Positions 1 to 11,572 of a DNA stretch of 16,271 bases are shown piece after piece. A program made the position numbers and the translations under genes. Source of the DNA: Conidiobolus incongruus B7586. Lineage: Eukaryota > Entomophthoromycota > Entomophthoromycetes > Entomophthorales > Conidiobolaceae. The notes under the pieces were generated by a model, which was given only the letters and a program-made list of their open reading frames with translations, did not search any database and was not told the DNA's origin. The stretch is from positions 1-16,271 of the forward strand of contig JNEM01008465.1 in assembly GCA_000697335.1 (NCBI GenBank), given 5' to 3'. Each line of letters opens with the position of its first letter. Position 1 is the stretch's first letter.

Positions 1-1584
1 AATTTTTTAATCAAAAAAAATTTTATTTATTAATAGTAAATTATAATTAAGAATTTGTGATTTATACTATTAATAATTTTTTAAATTCAATAATAATAAT
101 AATAATAATAATTTAAATTTGATATATTTTTATTTTTATTTTTTGATTTTTAAGAAAATATATTATATCTATATTTTTAATTTTTTAACTAATTTTGAAC
201 TATTATTTAATAATATAGTTATAGAGAGGATATTGAAATATAAAGATTATTCTAGTTTTTTTATTAAAATATATAAATAATATTAAAAATAATGCTTAAT
301 ATTATTTTTATTTCTATAGATAATTATGAATTTAAAATAGTTTGAAAAAGATTAGTGCTGGGTTGTCTGATAGCAAAGTCTATATATAAAAAAACAAAGG
401 AGGTAAAATCTAACTTCATTTCTTTATTTTAAATTAATTCAAGAATGATAATTTTATATTTCAAAATATTTTAAAAATCAGAAGAATTTGTTTATATTAT
501 GACTTTTGAATAAAAATTTATTTGAGTAATGACAAGTAATTCAGTAATTATGGGACAAGTTGAAATGATTTATTCAAAAGATAATAAAGTGGCTGGTAAT
601 ATTAGCAATAGCAAGTTTTTTATATCATTTCTCCGAGCTTTAAGTTGATCAAACTAGTTTGCAGTATTATACTTTATAAACTTTTTGCCACCAGTTACTA
701 TTTGGAGATTTTTGTGAATAATTGATACGGAATGATTTGTATACAATATTTTGATAAATGATCTTATTTCAACTTGGATAAAATTTGAAATTCTGTGATT
801 TTCAGTTATTTTGTTTTGTTGTAATTCACCTAGAGAGCTATATTATATATAATTAATATAATTAATTATTAGATCAATTACTATCATTTAAAATAATATT
901 AAAATAAAAGTAAAATAATTATAATTCATAAAATAGTATTTAATTTAAAAATATGAAATTGCTTTCTAAACCACTGAATATTTAAAAATTTCCAAAGACC
1001 AATTATTTTATAAATCTTTAAAATAATTCACCAATAAAACATTTGAATAATTTTTAAACAAATTATTATATTGAAAAATTTAAGATACAATCAATATATC
1101 ATTGTAAAATATAGTACTGTATATAATACATTAAATATAATAATTGAATATTTTCAATTGTTAATATTTATGACATATATTGATTATCACAAGTTAAACT
1201 TGATATCACCAAATCATCTGACTCTAGGTAATTTTTGAAATTCGAAATTAATGTGATTTTTTTGAATATGGATGATTTTTCAAATTATCGAAGTGAATTT
1301 ATTTTAATGAAATTGAATCAAATTCAAGTTCAAAAGTAAATTTTATATTAATTCATATCCATATTAATATAAGTTGATGCATTATAACATCATTATTAAA
1401 TAATTATAATGAATATATTAATTGCTTTGATATATTATTGTTAATATATTATACTAATGCTTAAAATCAAGTTAAAATATAAATGATACTAGATATATGA
1501 GAAGATAATTGTAAATGTTTTAATAAATTGGTTAATTATATAATTAAAACAATTGGTAATTAGTGTTTAATAAGGTTTTAGTTT
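1..1584. other. AT-rich intergenic DNA, no supported gene
   Basis: This stretch lies downstream of the succinyl-CoA ligase alpha gene and is mostly A and T with short runs and simple repeats. The part around 530-860 is a little richer in G and C. It has a minus-strand frame open for roughly 60 codons, and a plus-strand frame open for about 39 codons from the ATG at 531. Neither resembles a family I know, and open runs of this size are expected by chance in several kilobases of such DNA. I see no tRNA, splice-joined gene or transposon end. Confidence 0.6.
89..112. repeat. (AAT)n trinucleotide microsatellite
   Basis: About eight perfect AAT units in a row, read directly from the sequence, lying in noncoding AT-rich DNA. 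It has no visible link to a gene. Confidence 0.9.
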
Positions 1585-2996
1585 CTAAGCGGAAAGAGTT
1601 CCGTTGTCAATGAGAGCCTAAATAATTAATAAGAATTGAATTCTATCATAAATATAAATGCGGAATTACCTGTTTCATTAAAGTACCGAGACGAGCGGGA
1701 GATTTGGAAACAATGACGTTGGCAGCTTCAAGAGCTTTGATCTTTTCTTGAGCACCACCCTTACCACCAGCAATAATGGCACCAGCATGACCCATACGAC
1801 GACCGGGAGGAGCGGTAAGACCAGCAATGAAGGAAACGACAGGCTTGGGCTTAGCACGAGACAAGTTGTGCTTGATCAAGTATTCAGCGGCTTCTTCTTC
1901 GGCAGTACCACCAATTTCACCAATCAAAACAATACCTTTTGGTTAAAATGGGATTAATATATTGCTGATATACATATAATGTATTAATATTGTTACCTTC
2001 AGTCTTGTCGTCTTTGAGGAAAACTTCGAGACAGTCGACAAAGTTGGTACCGTTGAAAGGATCACCACCAATACCAACACAGAGAGTTTGACCTAAACCT
2101 TCACGAGTGGTTTGGTCAACAGCTTCGTAGGTCAAAGTACCAGATCTGGAGACGACACCTAAAGTTGAAAAGATTAGATTATGCGTTATAAATTAAAAAA
2201 TAAGTAGAATTACCAATTCTACCAACTTTGTGGATGTGGCCAGGCATAATACCAATCTTACAACCGTCGGGGTTGATAATACCGGGACAGTTGGGACCAA
2301 CGAGTCTAGATTTGTTTTGGCTTAAGAGAGCGGATTTGACCTAATCCTAAAAGTTAACAATTGCTGATTAAAATCCAATATTTATAAAAATTACCTTAAC
2401 CATATCTTGTTGAGGGATACCTTCAGTAATAGCAACGATTAAAGGAACTTCAGCTTCAATGGCTTCCAAAATAGCGGCAGCAGCACCGGGGGGAGGAACG
2501 TAAATAACACTGGCATCAGCCTTAGTTTCTTTGACAGCCTAAATTATATTTATGAATCAAATTGAGCTCTACAAAATATTAAGCTAATGAAATTACTTCA
2601 GCAACTGAGCCGAAAACAGGTCTGCCCAAATGTTCAGTACCAGCCTTCTTGGGGGAGACACCACCAACAACCTTAGTTCCGTAATCGATAGCTTGTTGAG
2701 CGTGGAAAGTACCCTATCGAATGAAATATTGCTAAGATAAAATGGATTAATATAAAGCCAAGCTAAAAGTACCTGTTTACCGGTGAAACCTTGAACAATA
2801 ACCTTGGTATCGCGGTTAATCATAAGATTGGAAACGGTTTCATTATAAGAGTTGGCAATTCTGGAAGTGGAAAAGCCACGAGCTAATTGAAGCTATAAGT
2901 ATATTATATATTAAGACTAGCATTGAAATAGTTACCATTTCTAAGATTCTTAGAAGCTCTCAAAATATGAGATAAGGCAGTGTTGGCGTGTGACAT
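1585..2996 (-). CDS. LSC1: Succinyl-CoA ligase alpha subunit, mitochondrial (8 exons)
   Basis: This is the alpha subunit of the TCA-cycle enzyme that turns succinyl-CoA plus NDP and phosphate into succinate, CoA and NTP in the mitochondrial matrix. It works with a beta subunit not in this window. Exons: complement(1585..1617, 1670..1935, 1997..2158, 2214..2340, 2395..2538, 2597..2713, 2773..2882, 2936..2996), giving 339 aa, a normal family length. Residues 1 to about 40 are a basic, Ser/Asn-rich presequence with few acidic residues, ending near RGFSTSR, as expected for mitochondrial import. A CoA-binding Rossmann fold follows ([32 protein letters not shown]). The catalytic, phosphorylated His is His290 in [10 protein letters not shown]. 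All seven introns are GT-AG and 52-61 nt long. The start is the ATG at 2996, the first that gives a targeting sequence. The last exon is only 33 nt and encodes the end [10 protein letters not shown] plus the stop. Product identity is near certain; the first and last exon joins are slightly less so. Confidence 0.95.
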
Positions 2997-3976
2997 GATA
3001 GGATATTATTAAAATCTAGTGACGATTCTAAGATTTTTATTATTTGAGGTAATTACTTTTTGCAAATGTTATTACTCACATTAGATTTTCTATTTTATGG
3101 GTTGACTTCTGATCATTCAATTTTATTACCTAACACAAATTTATTCAAAAATATAAATATAATTCACAATAGTTGATTGAAATATTACATTAATATTTCA
3201 ATAATATATAACTTTATATTAAATCTAACCAAATTAATATATCATTTGTATATATTCAATAATAAAACAAAAATATTTTAAAATTGGATGAATACATTAA
3301 TTTTTTTCAAGTATATTCTCATATTAGTTTTGTTTAGATAGTTTGTATTAATATAAGTGTAGGTATAATATTATTTACTAAGAATGAATTTATCTAAATA
3401 TGTTATATTAAACCAAACTGTAATTGCTTGATTATATACTATTTTGTTTCTGCCAATAATATCACTCTACTAGGATTATCAAAACTATAAATTAACTCAG
3501 TCAAAATAACTATTGAGTAATATAATATATTTTGTATATATTTCGCAATAAGCAACAGTATTGTTTATTATTTTAAGCATAAAACAAACAAATATAAGCA
3601 ACCATTTGATTAACTCGAAATTAAATTGAAATATTGTTATAATCCAGATATAATTTGGTATTGGTTTGATATATTTGATTTTAGAAAAACTTGCTACCAA
3701 TAAAAATCTTGAATGTGAAGTTGATGGATTATATTAAAATGAATAACTGAAAAAATTAAATTGCTTTATGAATAATAAAGTATAAAAATTTCAAATAAAT
3801 AGTGTCATACTAGCATATATTCTAGGGTTAATAGGTTAAATTTTGACAAGATAGTTCAAAATATTTATTGAATATATATTGTAGATGTATAAATATGTAG
3901 TATATGATTCATTATATATACCTTAATAATTGAATAACTTAATTTGTTTTATAATATGTAAGATTGAGAGATCAAA
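2997..3976. other. AT-rich intergenic DNA between NFS1 and succinyl-CoA ligase
   Basis: This holds the upstream region of the succinyl-CoA ligase alpha gene, near 3000-3150, and the downstream region of NFS1, near 3900-3976. It is AT-rich with no recognisable gene. The minus-strand frame open at 3497-3700 codes for an Ile/Asn/Tyr-rich string typical of translated AT-rich noncoding DNA. I see no clear TATA box or upstream element that I would defend. Confidence 0.55.
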
Positions 3977-5520
3977 TTAGTGTTGACCCCATTCAATAGT
4001 TTTAAGATCTATACCTTCTTGGACCATTTCCCATAGAGGACTCATTTCACGAAGACGATCTACGTGAGAGATAACTTGATCACAAACAAAGTCAATTTCC
4101 TCATCTGTGGTGAATCTGCTGATACCGAAACGGATAGAACTGTGAGCCATATCGTCTTCGGCACCTAAGGCACGTAAAACGTAGGATGGTTCTAAGGAAG
4201 CTGATGTACAGGCACTACCAGATGATAAAGCAATTCTCTTCAAGGCCATTAGAAGAGATTCACCTTCGACATATGCAAATGACAAATTGACACATCCGGG
4301 ATAACACTTGGTGGCGTCACCGTTTCTAACAACGTGAGAAACTTTGTCAGTGATTCGCTTAATTAATCTTTCTGAAAGCTTGCTGATTCTTTGGTGATCA
4401 TATTCTAATTCACGCTTGGCAATAGCACAGGCAGTGCCGAGACCAACGGCTAAAGGAGTGGGAACAGTGCCACTTCTCAAACCACGTTCTTGACCACCGC
4501 CAGTTTGGATGGGTTCCAAACGAACTCTAGGACGACGACGGACGTAAAGAGCACCAATACCCTTAGGTCCATAAACTTTGTGGCCAGAGATGGACATCAA
4601 ATCAACGTTCATTTCGTTGACATTGATAGGGATTTTGCCGACAGCTTGGGCGGCGTCGGTGTGGAAATAGATTTTGTTGGCTCTGCAAATTTCACCAATT
4701 TCCTTAATGGGTTGGATGACACCAATTTCGTTGTTAACGGTCATAACGGAAACGAGGGAGGTATCGGGACGGATAGCTTTTTTCAAAACTTCGAGGTCTA
4801 CAAGACCGTTGCTTTGAACGGGAAGATAAGTGACATCAAATCCTTCTTCTTGTAAAACACGGCAAGAATCTAAAACACATTTGTGTTCCTATTCAAAAAT
4901 ATTAAAAATTTACTATTTCATATATTACAATTAAATAATTACAGTTTGAGTAGTAATAATATGCTTCTTCTTTCCTTTGTAAAATCTGGCAATTCCCTTG
5001 ATACTCATATTATTAGATTCGGTAGCACCTGAGGTGAAAATGATTTCTTTAGGATCGGCACCAATTAAGGAAGCAACTTGCTAAAATGATATAAAATATC
5101 CGAAAAAATTAATATTGCAATAAATTTTACCTCACGAGCTTTTTCGACGGCCTTTTCAGTTTCCCAACCGTATTGGTGAGTTCTGGAGTGAGGATTACCA
5201 TAAAAGTGAGTCATATAAGGTAACATAGAATCTAAAACTCTAGGATCTGTGGGTGAAGTAGCCTGAACATCGAGGTAAATGGGTCTTAAACCAGCGGCTC
5301 GAAGTTCAGCTTTAATGTTTTCTGTCAAATTATCATATTAATAATCAATTCAAAGTATTATATATATATATATATATTTCATACCATTATGAGAAGGATT
5401 TCGAATACTTTGCTGTTCATTAGGTTGAGGTTGTGCAGAAGCAAAGTTTCTAACTCCAAAGTTGGAATATAATTTAAGGTTATTTTTTATCAAATTATTC
5501 TTTAATAAACCACGTAACAT
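3977..5520 (-). CDS. NFS1: Cysteine desulfurase NFS1, mitochondrial (4 exons)
   Basis: NFS1 is the PLP-dependent class V aminotransferase-fold enzyme that takes sulfur from cysteine as a Cys-bound persulfide for Fe-S cluster assembly, with Isd11 and the Isu scaffold in the matrix; it also feeds tRNA thiolation. Exons: complement(3977..4888, 4943..5080, 5131..5321, 5385..5520), giving 458 aa, about the length of the human enzyme. Residues 1 to about 45 form a basic, Asn/Leu-rich presequence. The fold begins at [15 protein letters not shown]. Visible landmarks are the PLP-contacting region GATESNN, His157 in TTQTEHKCV, Asp233 in HTDAAQ, the Schiff-base Lys259 in [10 protein letters not shown] and the persulfide Cys382 in [13 protein letters not shown]. 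No key residue is missing. Introns are 63, 50 and 54 nt, all GT-AG. The start is the ATG at 5520, the only one that adds a targeting sequence. It lies on the same strand as the succinyl-CoA ligase alpha gene, about 980 bp upstream of it. Confidence 0.97.
5359..5377. repeat. (TA)n dinucleotide run inside NFS1 intron 1
   Basis: About nine TA units form the middle of the first NFS1 intron (5322-5384). The run makes this the longest NFS1 intron, at 63 nt. It does not touch the donor or the acceptor and may vary in length between strains. Confidence 0.9.
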
Positions 5521-7749
5521 GTTGAAAAGAGGAATGGGAATTGAATTAGTTAAGCTATGAATTCAAATTAATCCAAATTTACTTGATGTGTGATGGTTTT
5601 TGCACTTTTTCATCATTACTAATGATATAATGGGAGGAAATTGAAATCAACCTAGTTATCAAAATTTCACGTCATTAAGTATGAAAATGACATGTTTATC
5701 AGATTTTCAAAAATTAAAAATCTTCCAAAGCTCAGAATATCTGATTAAAAAATAAAAACAATAACGGTTGATCATGTGGATAATTTTTAGTATCATAGAT
5801 AAAATGATTAATATATATTGATCCATCCATATGATTTGATTAAACTGTTAAATTATCCATTATTAATGATATTTAAATTCACTCTCACACTTCAATGTGA
5901 CCATATATTTAAAATACATTAGAGATGAAATTTTATTATTGAAGTATACTTTCTTTGATTATATTTTATAATATGGTTAAAAATATGCACCTTACCAAAG
6001 ATATCTTAATATCATCAATATTTAATCAATTTAAATATTTTTTCAATATTATGTGATCTTAGGTTGGGCCACTAGAAACAATATTTAAAATTTATCAAAT
6101 ATCATAATATTACCATATTTGGTAATACCATCATTTCAAATAGCAAATCAGTATTGAAATTTCAACATATTAAATATTATAAATATAAAAATAATTCTTA
6201 TATGATAAGAAAATATTGCTTTATCATCAGTGTTATTTGTAATATTTATTTTTATATTTTCAATTATCTTGTTTATTATAAAAGACAGGATAAAATTAAA
6301 AAATATTGACTAAACCAATTTTAAAAATATTTATTTTATTTGCTTTAATAAATATCCAGATTTGAATACTATACTTAAAAATCAAGAGTTCAATATTTAT
6401 ACTACCATATAAAATATGTACCAAATATGAGTTACTATAGTATCATATTAAAATTTTCTCTTTTTTCTATTTAACTTGACTAAGGTAAGGGAAAAGGTCA
6501 AAATTAATGCTTAAGAATCACCAAATATCTACTTTCAGTCATAGTAGAATTTTTAAGTAAAATAATATCACTGCTGTATTCTTAAAATTAAAACCATAGT
6601 ATGGTACTAGTGCAACAATTGCAATTAAAATCTATATATGCCAAAAAATATATACTATGAATAAAAACATCAAGAAGATTACTAAGTTATTCAATAATTC
6701 AAAACACATCCAATTTAATATTGGTTCAATTCCAATTGAAAGAACATACCTTAAAAATATTATATATTATAAATTTGCATCGATTTTTGAAATCATAATT
6801 CAAGAGGTGAAATGTTATTAATAACATATATAGATTATATATTATTAAATTCAGTTAATAAAGTTATAATGAACTGTTGTAAGTTTATTTTTGCTTTCAT
6901 TATGAGAATAGCAAGAAATTTTTCAACTAATGATATTTTAATAAAAGAAATTGAGAAACATGCATTTTTTATCTATATAATTAAATTTTAATGATTAGAT
7001 ATCAACTTTTTAACTTAGTTATATAATACTCAATAACCATACACAAAATAGAATAATTGAATTTTTCAAGTATATTCATTTTTGTCTTATATATCTAACC
7101 ATTATCTGATATCAATATAATAAAAAATCACAGAATATTGTAAACTAAATAACAGTAAGTGTATAAACTAGTAAACCCATTTTTGAAAGTATTGATTAAC
7201 CTTGATTTGAATTTGATCTATTCAATATTGAATTTATTTTTTAACTATTTATTGAACAAGATGAAATATCATCATAAAAACCTAAATTATTAAAAATATA
7301 TTGCTTATTTAAATCAACTAACAGTTGGTATACACTATATATTACTTTCTGATTCGATTACTAACTAAAAACTGTTAAATAAAACCCTATATAATTAATT
7401 TTGGTATCTTTTGACAAAGACAATATTTAGTTTTTCAAAAGTAAAAGTATAGTTTGATTATTTAAATCGACTATAGATATATTGATATTAAAATATTTAG
7501 TTAAAATATATTTAGTTATATTAATGAACATAATTAAAAATCAAATTGAAATTGGTATTTCAGCTTTTATATTATCATATTTTACAATAGAATTGGTATA
7601 TCCATTATATTAATCCAAATATAAATTATCAATTCAAATTAGAATCCCATAATACCAAGCAAAATAAATGAAATTGAAATATTTCCAGTAATAAACTAAA
7701 TTGAAACCCATCATAACGTCCTCGTATTGATAAATAAAATAATTAAAAG
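5521..7749. other. 2.2 kb AT-rich divergent intergenic region
   Basis: This separates two divergently transcribed genes, NFS1 (minus) and ATP synthase subunit h (plus), so both promoters should lie at its ends. It is AT-rich throughout with stops in all frames. Near the NFS1 end is a small palindrome, ATCATT-act-AATGAT at 5612-5626, about 95 nt before the NFS1 start. Another perfect inverted repeat, TATTACC/GGTAATA with a 6-nt spacer, lies at 6108-6127. Neither is a known element to me. I found no tRNA, gene or gene relic. Confidence 0.55.
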
Positions 7750-8001
7750 ATGTACACCTTGAACCTCATCCGCACCAGTGCCAGAACTTTCAACCGTGTT
7801 CAAACTCGTTTCGCCTCCAGCACCGCTAAGCCCGATGCCATCTTGAGTTTATATCTCAAAGAACTCAAGAACTATAAGCCCGCCGCCATCAAAGAGTCCG
7901 AAGTTGGTCAAGTTAAGGAATTCAAACTTCCCACTCCTCCCGAAGCTCCCAAGTTCGACGGTGATATTCAAGCCGAAGTTGCCGCTTACGAATCTCAATA
8001 A
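7750..8001 (+). CDS. ATP14: F1Fo-ATP synthase subunit h (ATP14 / coupling factor 6 type)
   Basis: Subunit h sits in the peripheral stalk of mitochondrial ATP synthase and is the fungal counterpart of animal coupling factor 6. The 83-aa protein is a single exon. Residues 1-22 are a textbook presequence with five Arg and no acidic residue, ending at RFASS. The mature part has the family pattern AILSLYLKELKNYKP (about 30-44) followed by KEFKLPTPPEAPKF; the family reads similarly as IQDLYLRELKDTKLAP in yeast. It is shorter than yeast Atp14 (124 aa) and lacks the long acidic C-terminal tail. The next in-frame signal is a clean TAA with no obvious splice donor before it. Codons strongly favour C-ending forms, which fits high expression and contrasts with the AT-rich flanks. 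The start is the first ATG and is the only one that gives the targeting sequence. Confidence 0.88.
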   Translation: MYTLNLIRTSARTFNRVQTRFASSTAKPDAILSLYLKELKNYKPAAIKESEVGQVKEFKLPTPPEAPKFDGDIQAEVAAYESQ

Positions 8002-9188
8002 TTTTCCTTTGAATTAATTCAATAATGAATCTAAATTTCTTTACAAAGGTTTATAGTTTCAATTTTTTTTAATTCTAATCAATTCCTACTCTATTTTTAT
8101 ATTATTATTACTAATTTTATCACTTCTCATTAGAGCTCATTATCTATATCCTTGATTTAGACTGGGTTTATTAAGTTAGTTTTAATTAGTCTTTGTCATC
8201 ACTTTTATTTTGCCATTTGATGAAATATCAAATGTTCCAATTTTGGAGCAAGCATTCAGCTTAAACATTTCAAAGTTCACTTTGACATGATAATCCAGAC
8301 AAAATATTATTTATTCTTTGACTTTTAAATTTATAGATTGTAAATTTATTTTGATAATGCGTCAATGATTATTTATATTTTATTAATTTTGGCTAATTAT
8401 ACAAGTTAGTATTCATAGCTAAATTTTATCTTAATATTTAATTTAATCCTAATAATCCCATTTATAACTATTCTACTTCATTGTACTCGTTACATTCTAT
8501 AATTTTGATAACCAATAACTACTATTTATCATTATATTTGGTACCAATTGAAAATTCTTTATATTAAACTAATTATATCTATCAATGGTAAATAACAAAA
8601 AATTTTATATTGTTTGGATCTATAATCATTTCGACAAGATTATATTTTTACATCACTTGAAAATCATGATTATTATATTATTTAAATTCTATCATAATTA
8701 TTCTCTCATATTTTACGTATTGAAATTGATTTGTTTATGTTTATTGACAGAAGATTACTAAATTAATAGTAGATCATAAAAATTCGCCTTTATACAGTAT
8801 ACTTTCGAAGAATAAGAATTCTTTGATTTTAAAACTTGACATCATCAATATTTCATAATCAAGGTATAGATTAAAAATATTAACATAGTAAATACTATGG
8901 AATTTCGATTTCTTTCATTGCAATCGATATGGTTCATGACAAAAATGCTTACTTCATGATTAGCTCATTTAGGAAATTCATTAATCATCGGAGGTGTAAA
9001 TTTAGAATTGAATCATAAATCTATAACAATATAATATTCAGATATAATATATACCAACATCAATATAACCTGATATTTTTCAATCTAATACCGTTAAATT
9101 AATTTTATTTTTCATTTAGCGATAAATATTCGAATACTAGAGTTGTTTAGCAATATAAACAATATATTAATACATTTATTAATTCAAA
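8002..9188. other. AT-rich region between convergent ATP14 and MED25
   Basis: This is the shared 3' side of two convergent genes, so it should hold both 3' untranslated regions. An 8-bp perfect hairpin with a 5-nt loop, CATTTGAT/ATCAAATG, lies at 8214-8234, about 210 nt after the ATP14 stop. No gene or relic is recognisable. The sequence is AT-rich and stop-rich in all frames. Confidence 0.55.
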
Positions 9189-11361
9189 TCACTTTTGATT
9201 AGGGTTATTATTCATTTGATTTAGATTATTCAAATTGAAAGCCATCGGGTTATTCATAGCCATTGATATGTTATTCACATCGTTGGGGTTGCTAGTAGTA
9301 TTAAATTGGTTTATATTTGTATTCATATTCATATTCATCATATTGGGCGCTGCATTCAGTCGGTTGAGATATTGTAGCATGTATTGCTGCATCAGTTGTG
9401 GGTTCTGCTGTAGCTGCAGCTGTTGCTGGGGTGGTAATTGCGCTAGTATCGTATTGCGTAGTTGAATCGCTTCTGGCGCTACTATCGGTTGTGTCTGTAT
9501 CATAGGATTCACTTGCATTGTGGGTATTGGATTATTTAAGAATACAAGACCTGTTAACTGGTTGGAGTGGTACAATATGACAATCCCATATGACGACATA
9601 CCACTGTCGAAGAATTGGATGACACCCACACTTGCTCTAAACTCTAGGAATTTTAAAAATGTTTGGTATTTCATGAGGACCTCGGGATTCGTGTTGTTAG
9701 GAGAGGGTACGAGATTTACGCAGGGAATGCCGAACATCTGTACTTGGCCTTTCCACCACTCTAGCATCAGTGGCATGAGACGACTGATGGTCCATGTAGG
9801 CGGCCACATCTTTATCTGGTAACGCTCAATAGGCACGGGACCTTGGGCACCTGGGAGTGGGATGGCTGCTATGGGACAAGCGTTAGGCACAGCTTGATTA
9901 TGCTCGTTTGGCCATGAAACAATACCATTCCATATGATACTAACTTGGGGATTTGCTACCATGGGTTTTGGTGGTTGAGGTGGCAACGGTGCAGGTATGG
10001 TTTGTGGCGTTGAAATTGGTACTGAAATGCTTTGAGCTGGCACGGCGGTTGAAGCAGTTTCAGATGTTGTATTGACAACTGTAGATGGAACTGTCTGGAT
10101 TTTGAGCTCTTCTTTGACTTGTGGCGCAGTAATTGCTGTGGTAGTGGTTATCGACACAGGCACAGCAACAGCGGGAGTAGTTGTTGCAACAGGATTCTTA
10201 GGTGTTTGTGGTTTAATTTCCATTCCTTGTGGTGATTTGGTCAATGGTTTGACAAGATCCTCATTCAACACAGAAGTTGGATTCTCTGTTTGAGTAGTAG
10301 CCACAGGATTTTGCAACAAATCTTGTGATTCTAAAAAATCCATGAGATCATCTTTGTTTGGCTTACTCTCTAGTGCTTGAGTATCCAAAAAGCTTCCTAA
10401 TAAATCGCCGGATTTAAGTGGCGTTTTAGGCACTTTAGCATTATTAGGCTCCTCTAATTTCGTTTCATTTCCAGATTTAGCGTCAGAACCTTTAGCTTCA
10501 TTAGTAGAGTCTTTGCGAGTAATAGTAGACTTAACCACTGCGCCACTTTCATTCTGTTTCTCATGAGGAAATTTGATCCCAGCTAACTTCACCACGAAAT
10601 TAGTATCATGTAAATTACTGCAATCTTCAACTACAGTAGTTGGATCATTCACTAAATTCATTAAATTAAATAACAAATTGAGTCCTTTTTTACAACTGAT
10701 TATAGATAATTGGCATTTTCTCCGTTTTAAATGATCGCATACATCATTAATAGAAATATTGTCATAGTCGTGATGATGATTACAATTCACCGTTTGATTC
10801 GTAGGAAATGAACCACTAACTAATATCACATGAAAAGCGTCTACCTGATTAGGAAGTATATAATTATCATAAAATTCAACAGCTCCTATTAATCCTTCCG
10901 CTACAGGTGTACTGTAAAATCCTTTTCCTTGTAATTTTGTATTGTTTAACACTTTGATAAATTGGACCATATCTATTGTGGGTCCCGAACTAGTGACTAC
11001 CTGACTTAGGTGGGATTGATAATCTTGATATAGGATTAATCCTAGTTGAAGGATTGGCTAAAAATCATTAAAATCAATTTGAATATAAAATCCATAAAAT
11101 TCAAAATTACCCTCAATTTCGTCTTAACATCCGAATTCTGGCCAGGAACAATAATAGGTGCCTTTAACTGCCTATTGGACCATAAATAAAATAAAACTCA
11201 ATATCAATAATATAAGCTTACTCAATAATAGGAATTAAATAATGTTTTCTAATATTATCCAAATGTAATCCAACAGCGCTACTATTTTCCAACACTATTA
11301 GGACCAAAACTTCAGGTCTATTCAAATTTGGAGTGGATGGCTTTCTCTCATTAGATTCCAT
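9189..11361 (-). CDS. MED25: Mediator complex subunit 25 (VWA + ACID/PTOV domains, 3 exons)
   Basis: This is a Mediator subunit that docks activators and passes the signal to RNA polymerase II in the nucleus. Exons: complement(9189..11057, 11111..11171, 11222..11361), giving 689 aa, with GT-AG introns of 53 and 50 nt. Residues about 15-230 match the Med25 von Willebrand A domain: VLVLIVLENSSAVG, then IRKHYLIPII, then GFYSTPVAEGLIGAVEFYDN, then FHVILVSG. Residues about 245-440 are a disordered Ser/Thr/Pro/Val-rich linker with charged patches. Residues about 442-581 match the ACID/PTOV fold that binds activators (IWNGIVSW, then RYQIKMWPPTW, then YGIVILYHSNQLTGLVFL). Residues 582-689 are a Gln, then Asn/Met-rich tail. 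The start at 11361 is the first ATG that completes the VWA core. S. cerevisiae has no such gene, while plants and animals do. Base composition is more AT-biased than its neighbours. Identity rests on both domains in the right order, with the VWA match the stronger; exact exon joins are inferred. Confidence 0.88.
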
Positions 11362-11407
11362 TTATATACGAAGTTTAAAATTAGATAATATTATAGTATT
11401 TGAATTG

Positions 11408-11412
11408 ATTGG
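11408..11412 (-). promoter_or_regulatory. CCAAT box upstream of MED25
   Basis: On the minus strand the sequence reads ACCAATCA about 47 nt before the MED25 start codon. CCAAT elements bind the HAP/NF-Y complex in fungi. This is a five-base match only, so it is weak evidence on its own. Confidence 0.3.
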
Positions 11413-11553
11413 TTAGTGAACATAAATTAGAGTGATTTATATTAATATCTTAAAATTATTATGAATGCAGAGTGTGATCGGATTAACTCAAATTATTTAG
11501 TTGGAAATAGGGTAATAAAATTTATGGGAATATAAACAAAAATATAGAAGAAT

Positions 11554-11559
11554 AAAAAA
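11554..11559 (-). terminator. RNA polymerase III T-run terminator of tRNA-Asp
   Basis: Six T residues on the minus strand lie 14 nt after the last transcribed base of the tRNA. This is the standard Pol III stop signal at the usual distance. Confidence 0.75.
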
Positions 11560-11572
11560 TATCATACTATGA

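Noticed and set aside
530-860. Open frames on both strands, possible decayed gene
   Set aside because: Lengths of 40-60 codons are within chance for this much AT-rich DNA and no family pattern is visible.
1748-1957. Plus-strand frame opposite succinyl-CoA ligase exon 7
   Set aside because: Antisense shadow of the catalytic-His exon; it also runs across the intron boundary.
4490-4855. Plus-strand frame of 121 codons opposite NFS1 exon 4
   Set aside because: It is the antisense shadow of a strongly conserved enzyme exon and matches no known protein.
9520-9822. Plus-strand frame of 100 codons, and others at 9235-9465 and 10072-10293
   Set aside because: All lie opposite the MED25 coding exon; their Cys- or Val/Thr-rich strings mirror the Gln- and Thr/Val-rich MED25 sequence.
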